A stretch of DNA of 64,000 bases from Polaribacter sp. ALD11. Its GTDB lineage: Bacteria > Bacteroidota > Bacteroidia > Flavobacteriales > Flavobacteriaceae. The notes under the pieces are model-generated. The model saw only the letters and a list, made by a program, of their open reading frames with translations. It was not told where the DNA came from and made no database searches. The stretch covers positions 2,192,001 to 2,256,000 of the forward strand of contig NZ_CP025119.1 in the NCBI RefSeq assembly GCF_002831685.1. The letters run 5' to 3'. The position numbers were made by a program, and so were the translations under genes. Of the stretch, positions 50,639-60,077 are shown in pieces (position 1 is the first letter of the stretch; each line of letters opens with the position of its first letter).

Positions 50639-51679
50639 TTAAGGCGCAGGATTTGGAATATCTGAATGTACTGCTTCAATTTCTTTTAAGGTTTCTTCAG
50701 ACAACTCAATATTTATAGAATTGATATTTTCTTTTAACTGGCTCATTTTTGTTGCTCCAATAATAGTACTAGTTACAAATGGCAATTGATTGATGAACGC
50801 CAAAGACATTTCAGATAAGGTAAGTCCGTTTTTCTTTGCAATTGCTTCATATCTTTTTACAGCCTCTAGAGAACTAACACCCATATAACGTGCCGTAAAA
50901 CGCGGAAACAAGGTTCCTCTCGCACCTTCTGGCTTCTTACCGTCTAAATATTTACCAGACAAAACACCTTGCGCTAAAGGCGAATATGCTAACAAACCAA
51001 TGTCTTCTCTCATAGAAACCTCAGACATTCCTATTTCATACGCTCTATGAATTAGAGAATATGAATTTTGAATCGTAACGGGTCTTACTAAATTGTGTGC
51101 TCTGGCTGTTTCTAAATATTTCATGGTTCCCCAAGGAGTTTCATTTGAAAGTCCGAATGCTTTAATAGTCCCTTTTTTCACAAAATCGTTTAGTGTTTCT
51201 AAAATCTCTAAATGATTTTCGGCCTCTTTTGAGGCTGTTTTATACGGATAATCTCTAGTACCAAAACAATTTACACCACGATCTGGCCAATGCAATTGGT
51301 ACAAATCTATATAATCTGTTTGCAACCTTTTTAAACTTGCTTCTATGGCTTCTGTGATGTTTTTTCTATTGAAGCCGCCAGTTCTAATATGTTTTGTATA
51401 ATCGCCACCACCAGCAATTTTAGTTGCTAAAACTACTTTGTCTCTATTTCCTGTTTTTTGAAACCAGTTTCCAATAATTATTTCTGTGTCTGCATATAAT
51501 TCAGGAGTTGCAGGAACAGGGTATAATTCTGCGGTATCAAAAAAATTGACACCTTGTTCTAAAGCATAATCCATTTGTTCAAAAGCTTCTTCTTGAGTAT
51601 TTTGTTTTCCCCAAGTCATGGTTCCTAAACAAATTTTAGAAACTTTAATCTCTGTATTTCCTAGTTTTGTATATTTCAT
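50639..51679 (-). CDS. aldo/keto reductase (Tas-like)
   Basis: 346 residues, TIM-barrel NADPH oxidoreductase. The catalytic set is visible: Asp and Tyr in NFFDTAELYP, Lys in VVLATKIAGG and His in LYQLHWPD. The nucleotide-binding IIGATKMSQLKENI is near the C-terminus. The sequence belongs to the Tas/YajO-like group of AKRs of about 345 residues. The physiological substrate is unknown. It sits between two terminators and is probably monocistronic. Confidence 0.9.
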   Translation of the reverse strand: MKYTKLGNTEIKVSKICLGTMTWGKQNTQEEAFEQMDYALEQGVNFFDTAELYPVPATPELYADTEIIIGNWFQKTGNRDKVVLATKIAGGGDYTKHIRTGGFNRKNITEAIEASLKRLQTDYIDLYQLHWPDRGVNCFGTRDYPYKTASKEAENHLEILETLNDFVKKGTIKAFGLSNETPWGTMKYLETARAHNLVRPVTIQNSYSLIHRAYEIGMSEVSMREDIGLLAYSPLAQGVLSGKYLDGKKPEGARGTLFPRFTARYMGVSSLEAVKRYEAIAKKNGLTLSEMSLAFINQLPFVTSTIIGATKMSQLKENINSINIELSEETLKEIEAVHSDIPNPAP

Positions 51680-51765
51680 CTTATAAATACCTGTACGTTT
51701 ATTAATTTAATCGTATAATTAATTAAAACCTGACAACGAATTTAAAACTTATTCGTCTCAAAAGC

Positions 51766-51799
51766 AAAAAGCGTATAATTATAAAATTACACGCTTTTT
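51766..51799 (-). terminator. intrinsic terminator of pgk
   Basis: A 15-bp stem AAAAAGCGTATAATT, loop ATAA, AATTACACGCTTTTT with one G-T type mismatch, and a T-run on the minus strand, 22 nt beyond the pgk stop. Confidence 0.75.
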
Positions 51800-51820
51800 A
51801 AATTAAATATTATTTACCTT

Positions 51821-53008
51821 TTATTTCAAAATAGCTTCAATACCTGGTAAGGTTTTTCCTTCTAACATTTCTAACATAGCACCACCACCAGTAGAAACAT
51901 AACTTACTTTGTCTGCAAAACCAAATTGCTTTACAGCTGCAACAGAATCTCCACCACCAACTAAAGAAAACGCTCCGTTTTTGGTTGCTTTGTCTATTGA
52001 ATGTCCTAAAGCAATTGTTCCACCAGCAAAAGATTCCATTTCAAAAACACCTAAAGGCCCGTTCCATAGAATCGTTTTACATTTGTTTACAACCGTATCA
52101 AAAATTTCTCTAGATTTTGGGCCAGCATCTAAACCCTGCCATCCATCAGGAATTTTAGTAATGTCTATAATTTGTGTATTTGCATCGTTAGAAAAATCGT
52201 CTGCAGCAATTACATCAACAGGAATATGAACTTCAACCCCTTTTGCTTTTGCTTGCTTTAAAATAGCAAGTGCCAATTCCATTTTATCATCTTCACAAAT
52301 AGAATTACCTACAGTTCCTCCTTGTGCCTTTATGAAAGTGAAACTCATTCCACCACCAATAATCAAGTGATCTACTTTGTCTAAAATATTTTCAATGACG
52401 GTAATTTTAGACGATACTTTTGCACCTCCTAAAATTGCCAAAACTGGTTTTTCAGAATTATTTAATACTTTATCTATACTTTCTATTTCTCTTGCTAGTA
52501 AATTTCCGAAGCATTTTTTTCCTTCAAAAAACTGCGCAATTATTGTTGTTGATGCATGTGCTCTGTGAGCAGTACCAAAGGCATCATTCACATAAATATC
52601 TCCAAATTTCGATAATTTCTCTGCAAAAGCAACATCTCCTTTTGTTTCTTCTTCATAATAACGAAGATTTTCTAATAATAAAATTTCTCCTGCTTCTAAG
52701 TTAGCAACTGCTTCTTCAACTTTATCACCAATACAATCTTCAACAAATTTTACATTGCAGCCAATAACATCTACCACAGATTTTACAATATGTCTTAAAG
52801 AAAATTCTTCTTGAAATCCTTTTGGACGACCTAAATGAGACATTAAAACACAACTTCCTCCTTGTTCTAAAATAGCTATAATTGTAGATTTTGCAGCCTG
52901 AATTCTAGTATTATCTGTTACTTCAAATTTATCATTTAAAGGCACATTAAAATCTACGCGAATGATTGCTTTTTTATTTTCGAAATTAAAATCTTTTAGT
53001 GTTTTCAT
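51821..53008 (-). CDS. pgk: phosphoglycerate kinase
   Basis: 395 residues, standard length. N-terminal IIRVDFNVPLND and SHLGRPKG (substrate side); GGAKVSSKI and the C-terminal AFSLVGGGDSVAAV, STGGGAMLEMLEG (nucleotide side). It catalyses ATP formation from 1,3-bisphosphoglycerate in glycolysis, and the reverse in gluconeogenesis. It has its own -7 box 16 nt before the ATG and a terminator. Single-gene unit. Confidence 0.97.
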   Translation of the reverse strand: MKTLKDFNFENKKAIIRVDFNVPLNDKFEVTDNTRIQAAKSTIIAILEQGGSCVLMSHLGRPKGFQEEFSLRHIVKSVVDVIGCNVKFVEDCIGDKVEEAVANLEAGEILLLENLRYYEEETKGDVAFAEKLSKFGDIYVNDAFGTAHRAHASTTIIAQFFEGKKCFGNLLAREIESIDKVLNNSEKPVLAILGGAKVSSKITVIENILDKVDHLIIGGGMSFTFIKAQGGTVGNSICEDDKMELALAILKQAKAKGVEVHIPVDVIAADDFSNDANTQIIDITKIPDGWQGLDAGPKSREIFDTVVNKCKTILWNGPLGVFEMESFAGGTIALGHSIDKATKNGAFSLVGGGDSVAAVKQFGFADKVSYVSTGGGAMLEMLEGKTLPGIEAILK

Positions 53009-53024
53009 TATGTCTTGTTTTCAA

Positions 53025-53032
53025 CAAAAATA
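53025..53032 (-). promoter_or_regulatory. -7 box (TATTTTTG) for pgk
   Basis: A perfect TAnnTTTG element on the minus strand, 16 nt before the pgk ATG; no clear -33 TTG. Confidence 0.45.
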
Positions 53033-53143
53033 CCTAATTCTTTAGATGTATAGAAATCGAAACCTGAAAAATTAAGTTAACGTTTGCGTAGTTCTCCTTT
53101 ATTATTATCACATTTTTATAAATTGAAAGATTGCTTTCTAAAA

Positions 53144-53177
53144 TTGATGAATTTCTGAAGAACAAATTTTATATTTG
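53144..53177 (+). promoter_or_regulatory. promoter TTG-23 nt-TATATTTG for the delta' gene
   Basis: TTG at 53144-53146 and TATATTTG at 53170-53177. The ATG comes only 3 nt later, so transcription would begin at or near the start codon. Confidence 0.55.
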
Positions 53178-53180
53178 TAG

Positions 53181-54326
53181 ATGCTTTTCAACCAAATTAT
53201 AGGCCAAGAACACATAAAAAACCATCTGCAGGTTTCTGCTGAAAATGGTCGAATTCCTCATGCTCAACTATTTGTTGGTAAAGAAGGAAGTGGTACCTTA
53301 CCAATGGCAATTGCATATGCACAATTTTTACTTTGCAATTCTTCGAATAATGCAGCGGCTTGTAATATAAAGTGTGATAAATTACAACATCCTGATTTAC
53401 ATTTTGCTTTTCCTGTAACTACAAATGATGCTGTAAAAAAACATGCAGTAAGTAATTTGTTTCTAGAAGATTGGCGCGATTTTGTTAAAAACCAACCGTA
53501 TGGAAGCTTGTTTAATTGGTTACAATTTATTGGCGTAGAAAATAAACAAGGTAATATTGGCGTTGATGAGGCAGAAGCAGTTGTTAAAAAATTACAATTA
53601 AAATCTTACGAAGGTGGTTTTAAAGTGATGATTATTTGGATGGCAGAAAAAATGAACATTGCTGCTGCTAATAAACTTTTAAAACTAATTGAAGAGCCAC
53701 CAAATAAAACGGTATTTATTTTAATTACAGAGAATGAAGAACATATTATAAATACCATAAAATCTCGTTGCCAAGCTTTGCATTTTCCTGTTTTAAGTGA
53801 AAATAATATTGCAAATGCTTTGATTGAAAGAGAAAATTGTTCTGAAAATGAAGCAGTTAAAATAGCACATCAGGCAGAAGGAAATTATAACAAAGCAGTG
53901 CATTTATTGCACAACGATTCTTCTGATTTAGTTTTTGAAGAATGGTTTATCGCTTGGATTAGAACTGCTTTTAGAGCCAAAGGAAATGCCTCTGTTGTAC
54001 AACAATTAATAGAATGGTCTGAAACAATTGCAAAAACCGGACGAGAAACTCAGAAACGTTTTTTAGAGTATTGTTTGCAATTTTTTAGACAAGCTTTGTT
54101 ATTAAATTACAAAAGTGATAACTTGGTTTTTATGGAAACTAAAACGGGTTTCGATCTTTCTAAATTTGCTCCTTTTGTACATTCTGGTAATATTTTAGAC
54201 ATCGAAAAAGAATTAAATGATGCCATGTTTCACATTGAAAGAAATGGAAACGCTAAAATTATTTTGTTAGACCTTTCTATGAAATTAACTCGTTTTTTAC
54301 ATAAAAAGGAGGAAACAGTTTCTTAG
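53181..54326 (+). CDS. holB: DNA polymerase III delta' subunit (HolB-type clamp-loader ATPase fold)
   Basis: 381 residues, AAA+ clamp-loader fold. The start MLFNQIIGQEHIKNHLQ is the usual one for this family. The P-loop is degenerate (GKEGSGTL in place of GxxGxGKT), as in delta', which does not hydrolyse ATP. The sensor region has KLLKLIEEPPNKTVFILITE and the SRC motif is IKSRCQALHF. It is the stator of the clamp loader. A Cys-rich zinc module is present (CNSSNNAAACNIKC). The gene converges on the MOSC gene with a 4-nt gap. Confidence 0.88.
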   Translation: MLFNQIIGQEHIKNHLQVSAENGRIPHAQLFVGKEGSGTLPMAIAYAQFLLCNSSNNAAACNIKCDKLQHPDLHFAFPVTTNDAVKKHAVSNLFLEDWRDFVKNQPYGSLFNWLQFIGVENKQGNIGVDEAEAVVKKLQLKSYEGGFKVMIIWMAEKMNIAAANKLLKLIEEPPNKTVFILITENEEHIINTIKSRCQALHFPVLSENNIANALIERENCSENEAVKIAHQAEGNYNKAVHLLHNDSSDLVFEEWFIAWIRTAFRAKGNASVVQQLIEWSETIAKTGRETQKRFLEYCLQFFRQALLLNYKSDNLVFMETKTGFDLSKFAPFVHSGNILDIEKELNDAMFHIERNGNAKIILLDLSMKLTRFLHKKEETVS

Positions 54327-54330
54327 TAAA

Positions 54331-54888
54331 CTAAATTCCTTTTACAATTCTTTCGGCAAGATACAAATCTGCAATTGTTGGGTTTTCTGGGCAAGATTTA
54401 ATTTGAACGAATTCATCTCCAGATCTAACTAAACCCGTTTGTAAAACTTTAAAATATACACCACAAAAGGTTGTATTCCAGAATTTTTTAACAATCTTCA
54501 TGTCGTTAAAACGAACACCTAATTTTAAACAAGGGTTTCTTGGCTTTGTAGCTTCTAAAATAGTTTCACCAACTTTAAAAGTATCTCCTTGATAAATTTT
54601 TGTTTCATCTAAATCATCAATGGTTAAGTTTTCTCCAAAGATGCCCATTTCAAAATCTAAATTAGGGTACACAGATTTCCAATATTCATAATGTTTTAGT
54701 GAATAACCATAAACTGCTTGTAGAATTCCTCCGTGATCTACTCTATTACAAATAACATCTCCTTTTACATCTTCTAGATCTAAAAAAACAGATCTTTCAA
54801 CTGAATATTTAAAAATACCAGTTGTAACTAAAGTTCCCTTCCAATCAACTTCTTTTCGTTCCCCTATATTTGTTGAAATGATTTTCAC
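54331..54888 (-). CDS. MOSC-domain protein (YiiM-like)
   Basis: 185 residues, soluble. It has the MOSC fold with the conserved cysteine Cys120 in RNPCLKLG and the FGENLTIDDLDE and GDTFKVG strands. MOSC proteins carry molybdenum cofactor-linked sulfur chemistry; YiiM-type members act in N-hydroxylated base detoxification. That activity is an inference here. The start codon is GTG, 4 nt after the enoyl-CoA hydratase stop (TAG), so the two genes are coupled. Confidence 0.85.
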   Translation of the reverse strand: MKIISTNIGERKEVDWKGTLVTTGIFKYSVERSVFLDLEDVKGDVICNRVDHGGILQAVYGYSLKHYEYWKSVYPNLDFEMGIFGENLTIDDLDETKIYQGDTFKVGETILEATKPRNPCLKLGVRFNDMKIVKKFWNTTFCGVYFKVLQTGLVRSGDEFVQIKSCPENPTIADLYLAERIVKGI

Positions 54889-54892
54889 AAGG

Positions 54893-55660
54893 CTATTTTT
54901 TAAATTTTAATAATGCTTTTTTGGTAAATTCAGATAAGACTAATTCACCAGAAACAGCAGCTCTTTCTGCTAATAAATTATTCCAATTTTCTGTTCCTTT
55001 CCACAATACTTTTTTCATTTCTATTAGAGCAACAGGATTGTAAGAGGCTAACTTAGTTGCCATAATATCTATTTCTTTATCTAACTCACTTGTAGACTCA
55101 AAAACCTTGGCATACAAACCTTTTTCTTTTGCCCAATAGGCATTTTTCCAGCTTGTTGCATCTAGCGTTAATTCTGCAGTTCCAGAAATACCTATTTTTC
55201 TAGAAACCGCTGGTTCAATTACAAATGGTCCAATTCCTATGGTAAATTCAGACAATTTTATAGACGCATTTTCTGTTGCTAAAACGTAATCACAAGCTGC
55301 TGCCAAACCAACGCCACCGCCAACAGTTTTTCCTTGAATTCTACCAATAATTAATTTACCACAAGTTCTCATAGCATTAATTACATTTGCAAAACCAGCA
55401 AAAAATTGTTTTCCTTCCTCTAGGGTTGAAACTGCAACCAATTCATCAAAAGAAGCACCAGCACAAAAAGCCTTTTCTCCTTCAGATTTTAAAATAATTA
55501 AAGAAACTTCATCATTTTTTCCTACAGAAATTAATTCTTTGGTTAACCTGTCTAATAATTCACTAGGAAAAGAATTACTTGCAGGATGTCCAAATTCTAT
55601 AGTTGCAATTTTATTTTGAATATTGGTATATAAACTTCCGTTTTGTCTTATTGTGGTCAT
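54893..55660 (-). CDS. enoyl-CoA hydratase/isomerase family protein
   Basis: 255 residues, crotonase fold. Oxyanion-hole segments are AFCAGASFDEL and the GKTVGGGVGLAAACDYVLATENASIKL block. The usual catalytic glutamate pair is not clearly complete; LSEFTIGIGPFV gives one candidate. It could be a methylglutaconyl-CoA hydratase-like or unspecific acyl-CoA hydratase, linking to fatty or branched-chain acid degradation. It is followed by the MOSC gene. Confidence 0.85.
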   Translation of the reverse strand: MTTIRQNGSLYTNIQNKIATIEFGHPASNSFPSELLDRLTKELISVGKNDEVSLIILKSEGEKAFCAGASFDELVAVSTLEEGKQFFAGFANVINAMRTCGKLIIGRIQGKTVGGGVGLAAACDYVLATENASIKLSEFTIGIGPFVIEPAVSRKIGISGTAELTLDATSWKNAYWAKEKGLYAKVFESTSELDKEIDIMATKLASYNPVALIEMKKVLWKGTENWNNLLAERAAVSGELVLSEFTKKALLKFKK

Positions 55661-55763
55661 AAACTGAATTTTAAGTAAAAGTATAATAATAAATGTAAGC
55701 TCTAGCTTTGTGGATAGTTATTTTTAATCTCACGACTCTGTTCGAGGTGACGTTCGTTAGGTT

Positions 55764-57095
55764 TTATTCTTCTGCAAGTGGCAAAAAAGTACTTCGAAAT
55801 TTAAAAACCAACGGTAAGCCTCTTGCAATAATCCAAAGTGTAAAGGCAATCCAAATGGCAATTAATTTAAAATCAAAATAATCAAATATTAATAAAGTGG
55901 GAATAAAAACCAGACCTGTTGCAAAGATTAAAAGGTTTCTTAAATATTTCATTTTTCCCATTCCTTTAAACATTCCATCAAAAATAAAGGTAATTGCATT
56001 TATAGGTTGTGTGATTAGAACAATCCAAAAAACAGTATAAAATTGTTCTAGAACTAATTCTTCTTTCGTAAATATTCTTCCAATGGAATTGTAAAAAAAT
56101 AAACCAATCAACCCCATTATGAGTCCCATTATAAATCCGTATTTAAGTAGTTTATTACTTAATTGTATCAAAGATTTATAATCTTTTGCACCTAATAATT
56201 TACCAGATAAAATATTTCCTGCACTTGAGTATCCATCTATCATAAAAGCGCCTAAAAACCAAATATTTAAACTTATTGTGTATGCTGCAATGTACTCTTT
56301 TCCATAATCTGTAGCATAAGAAGTTGCTAAATACAGCGCCACATTTAAAGCAATCGTTCTTACAAAAAGATTTGAAATCATATTTAGTAACCTCGGAATT
56401 TCTGCATGAAAAGGAAAACTTATTTTTAACGAAATAGACGTTTTCTTCAATAATAAAAACAAAGAAATAACCGCCATTGTTATCTGTGCAATTACACTTG
56501 CATACGCAGCTCCTTCTATATGCATTGCAGGAATATACCCTTCGATTCCGTATACTAAAATTATATCTAAGACAATGTTTAAAGATGCACCAATTATGGC
56601 AATTATCATCGGATAATAAGTGTTTTGTAATCCTCTAAAGGTTCCGAAAACGGCAAATACAAAAAGTGCAAACGGAAAGCCAAAAATTCGAATATTAAAA
56701 TAGGTAATACAATATTCTAAAATTTGACCAGAAGCATTATAAAATTCAAAAATTTGTCTAGAAAACGGATAAGAAATTGCCAAAACCAATAAGCTACCAA
56801 GAACTACAATTGCAATTGCTTGTGCAGGTAATTCTTTAACTTCATCTAATTTGTTTGCCCCTACATATTGAGAGACAATAGACGAAATAGCACTTCTTAT
56901 TTGACCAAAAACCCAAATTAACATAGAAATAAAAGCACCCACAATACCAACTGCTGCTAAGCTTTCTGTTGCATTACTATCTATATTACCAATAATGGCG
57001 GTGTCTGTAATAGACAAAACGGGCTCTGCAATACCAGCAATTAAAGCAGGAATTGCTAACTTATTAATGTTCTTAAAACTAATATTTGTGCTCAA
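55764..57095 (-). CDS. MATE family efflux transporter
   Basis: 443 residues with twelve hydrophobic helices. NINKLAIPALIAGIAEPVLSITDTAIIG is the MATE N-terminal helix pattern, with the second half starting near residue 230 (PRLLNMISNLFVRTIALN). It exports cationic compounds by Na+ or H+ antiport. The start is TTG at 57095, supported by an AAAAAGGA ribosome-binding site 7 nt upstream and by the absence of nearby ATG. A TATCTTTG -7 box precedes it. Confidence 0.88.
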   Translation of the reverse strand: MSTNISFKNINKLAIPALIAGIAEPVLSITDTAIIGNIDSNATESLAAVGIVGAFISMLIWVFGQIRSAISSIVSQYVGANKLDEVKELPAQAIAIVVLGSLLVLAISYPFSRQIFEFYNASGQILEYCITYFNIRIFGFPFALFVFAVFGTFRGLQNTYYPMIIAIIGASLNIVLDIILVYGIEGYIPAMHIEGAAYASVIAQITMAVISLFLLLKKTSISLKISFPFHAEIPRLLNMISNLFVRTIALNVALYLATSYATDYGKEYIAAYTISLNIWFLGAFMIDGYSSAGNILSGKLLGAKDYKSLIQLSNKLLKYGFIMGLIMGLIGLFFYNSIGRIFTKEELVLEQFYTVFWIVLITQPINAITFIFDGMFKGMGKMKYLRNLLIFATGLVFIPTLLIFDYFDFKLIAIWIAFTLWIIARGLPLVFKFRSTFLPLAEE

Positions 57096-57112
57096 AAAAA
57101 ATATCCTTTTTG

Positions 57113-57120
57113 CAAAGATA
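57113..57120 (-). promoter_or_regulatory. -7 box (TATCTTTG) for the MATE gene
   Basis: A perfect TAnnTTTG element on the minus strand, 17 nt before the TTG start. Confidence 0.45.
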
Positions 57121-57244
57121 CATATCTAAAAAATGTAAAAAAGAAAAAAATTCTCTTAAAATTAACTAATTAAGGTGGTTAAAAAATTTAAAAGCAGCGT
57201 TATATTCCAACATGCCTTTATTGGTTTTAAAGGGTAAATAACTC

Positions 57245-59998
57245 TTAATACCTTAGATCTGCAGGCTCAATAAAATCGATTTCTAGATTGTAAATTTCTT
57301 TTACATAACTCTTAATTTCTTCTATAAACTCGTCTAGTTTTTCTTGTGTAATATTTGTTGCTGCCTTTTTTCTAGGCAGTGCAAAATCAATTGGTAAGAA
57401 ACCACTGTTTAAGTTTTTAAACGAATAAATTCCGGCTTCTAAAGGTTGAGAAAAATTATAGTTTTTACTTTTTGTATATAAGTATGCATATAATAAAACC
57501 TGAATCGCTTTTAGGTGCTTCTCATCTCGCAAGTTTTCAAGTTCTGGAACCCGTAAATTCGTACCCGTTACCATGCCTGTTTTATAATCTATAATTCTTA
57601 AAACACCATTTAACTCATCTACTCGATCTACTTGACCATGCAATTTTATAGGAAAATCGATTCCTTCAATTTCTATTTCTGCGGATAGATTTTCTTCTGT
57701 TGCAATAATTTTTAGTTTATTGTTTTCATCTTTTAGCAATTCTTTTTCTTTAGACAAAAAGTTTGAAACAAATCTGTTTGCAACTTCAAAAATTAAACGA
57801 TTTTTTCCTTTAGATATGTCTCCGTTTTTAAACTGCAATTCAAAATGTTTTACCACTAAATCTTTGGCTTCTTTTTCCATTTTAGTAATAATTTCTACAG
57901 ATAAAAAGGCATTTACAAAAGGGGTGTATAATTCGTCTAAAACTTCATGAACCACAGTACCCAAAGTATTAAAAGCAACGGTTTCTTCAACATCATCAAA
58001 CTCTTTAATCTTTAAAATTTTCTGTTTGTAAAACGAAACAGGATTGTGCAGATAGTTGGTTAAAGCAGAGGGTGAAATTCCTTTTTCTGCCAATTCTTTC
58101 AAACGCTCAAAAGTAGCTTCATTCTTACTAATATCTTTTAATTCTTTCTTGTTAGAAATTACTTTTGGCGATATGTTTTTCTGAACAATATCTCCTCGCA
58201 TCATTTCTAATTGTGTTACAAAACGGCTTTTTTCTCCACTTCCAAAAACATCATGTTCTGTATTATAAAGTATGAAAATGTTTTTTGCTCTTTGTAATAA
58301 TCTAAAAAAGTGATACGAAAAAATCGCATCTTTTTCTCTATACGTTGGCAAACCAAAAGCTATTTTCACATCAAAAGGAATAAATGTATTCTGTTGTGAA
58401 CTTGCAGGTAAAACACCTTCATTCGTAGATGTTAAAATTATATTCTCAAAATCTAAAACACGAGTTTCTAACATTCCCATTAATTGCAAACCTCTTAATG
58501 CTTGCCCTTGAAAAGACAAGGTTTCTGAAGAAATTAATTGTTTAAAAAACAAGGACAATGTTTTTAAATCTGTAAAATATTCATATTCTGTTTGCAGTGT
58601 TTTTAACTGTGTAAAAGCGGTATAAAAACGAAACAAGTATTCTTTTTCTAAATCTGTTACATCTTCTTTTAAAAGGTTGATTAGGTTTAAAATTCTATCT
58701 AAAAACTCGTTAATCGTTGTATAAGAACTAAAGATTGAAGAGATTGTGTCTCTTACTTGTACATCTGTATCTTTTAAAATAGTTTCTATTTGTGTTTTAC
58801 TGATAAAAATATGATTTTCTTTTCCAATTTCTTCCGTAAAACTATCTACCAAAGAGTTCTTGTCTTTAGATAATAATTTATAAACAGATTGATGTTTTAA
58901 AAACCGAACAACATCTTTATGATAAAATTCATTCACAATCGTTTTTTGCAGCTTTTCTTGCGATACAAACAATTGAAAAATAGAGAATAACAAGCTTGTA
59001 GTAGGAATATCTTTTAAAGGATATCCCATAGTTATATTGATTGCATTGATGTTTTTTGGCAACGAATTTAACGTAATTGGTAATAACGTTTCATCTGCTA
59101 GAATAAGTGCCGTATTCTTAAAATCGGTAAATTTCTCTAAAATTTCTCCTGCGTATTTTATTTGGGTCGTATTTTTAGAAGCACCAATTACTTCAATATT
59201 TTTTAGCGTAGAAAAATAATTACTTAATGTTTTTAAAGGATTTTTTTCGTAATATTTCCACTCTCTTTTATATTTTCTTATGAATGTACCTGCTTGATGA
59301 TTTGATTTAAAAAATGCCTCATCCAAATCCCAATAAATATCTGAATGCTCTGTTTCTAATACTTTCTGGAACAAAAACTCTTCTGCTTTATTCAAGGCAT
59401 TAAAACCGATAAAAAAAAACTTTTTATGGCTATTTTCTTCAATATAACCTGCTATATTCTTACATGCTTCTCGATACATTAAACCCTGGTAACCAATCTT
59501 TCTCTCTAATAAAAACTGATATAAAGGCGGATAAAAATTATTCAACTTTTCTAAGAAAGAATAATGGTCTTTCATAAACTCGGTTTCCTTAAACGTACCC
59601 GTTACAGACCATTTTCTTAAACGCTCGATATCTCTTATGTAAATAAAAATTTCATTTGTATCTACTAGATGCTGGTCTATTTCATTAAAATCTTGCAACA
59701 CCGTAAATGCCCAAGAAGAAAAAGTGTCAAAAGAGTCTGGTTCTTTTTCTAAATTTTTATAAATCGTATAAAAGTGAAACAACAATTGAATGCTATCTGC
59801 TTTTTCAATACCAGAAACTTGCTGCACAAACTGCTCTATATTTATCGTTTCTGGTAAAAAACCGACCGCTATTTTATCTTTTAATGTTTGCTTTAAAAAT
59901 ACTTTGGCTCTTTGAGAAGGCATTATAAACACCACATCTTCAAAAGATTTAGTCGTTTTTAAAATAGCATCTAAAGTTTCTGAAATAAAGGATTGCAT
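57245..59998 (-). CDS. AddB-like helicase-nuclease subunit with PD-(D/E)XK nuclease
   Basis: 917 residues from the ATG at 59998 (MQSFISETLDA); a TTG six codons earlier is less likely. A degenerate helicase-type N-terminal half starts with FEDVVFIMPSQRAKVFLKQ, where AddB has its P-loop-like region, and continues with AEEFLFQKVLE and LLADETLLP segments. The C-terminal nuclease (about residues 640-905) has GTVVHEVLDELY and the active-site IIDYKTG. In Bacteroidota this protein pairs with a RecB/UvrD-type AddA for double-strand-break end processing; the partner gene is not in the window. I do not see an Fe-S cysteine set. It is divergent from the omega-amidase gene. Confidence 0.82.
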   Translation of the reverse strand: MQSFISETLDAILKTTKSFEDVVFIMPSQRAKVFLKQTLKDKIAVGFLPETINIEQFVQQVSGIEKADSIQLLFHFYTIYKNLEKEPDSFDTFSSWAFTVLQDFNEIDQHLVDTNEIFIYIRDIERLRKWSVTGTFKETEFMKDHYSFLEKLNNFYPPLYQFLLERKIGYQGLMYREACKNIAGYIEENSHKKFFFIGFNALNKAEEFLFQKVLETEHSDIYWDLDEAFFKSNHQAGTFIRKYKREWKYYEKNPLKTLSNYFSTLKNIEVIGASKNTTQIKYAGEILEKFTDFKNTALILADETLLPITLNSLPKNINAINITMGYPLKDIPTTSLLFSIFQLFVSQEKLQKTIVNEFYHKDVVRFLKHQSVYKLLSKDKNSLVDSFTEEIGKENHIFISKTQIETILKDTDVQVRDTISSIFSSYTTINEFLDRILNLINLLKEDVTDLEKEYLFRFYTAFTQLKTLQTEYEYFTDLKTLSLFFKQLISSETLSFQGQALRGLQLMGMLETRVLDFENIILTSTNEGVLPASSQQNTFIPFDVKIAFGLPTYREKDAIFSYHFFRLLQRAKNIFILYNTEHDVFGSGEKSRFVTQLEMMRGDIVQKNISPKVISNKKELKDISKNEATFERLKELAEKGISPSALTNYLHNPVSFYKQKILKIKEFDDVEETVAFNTLGTVVHEVLDELYTPFVNAFLSVEIITKMEKEAKDLVVKHFELQFKNGDISKGKNRLIFEVANRFVSNFLSKEKELLKDENNKLKIIATEENLSAEIEIEGIDFPIKLHGQVDRVDELNGVLRIIDYKTGMVTGTNLRVPELENLRDEKHLKAIQVLLYAYLYTKSKNYNFSQPLEAGIYSFKNLNSGFLPIDFALPRKKAATNITQEKLDEFIEEIKSYVKEIYNLEIDFIEPADLRY

Positions 59999-60077
59999 CG
60001 TTTTTTTGGTATTCAATTGGTTTTCTAAATTACAAAAACTTACTTTTATACTTGTTACATCTTTAAAATTAATTTTA

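Noticed and set aside
60006..60077. Upstream start of the carbon-nitrogen hydrolase
   Set aside because: It would overlap the promoter region of the divergent nuclease gene; MKDELKIIGIQAA is the family start.
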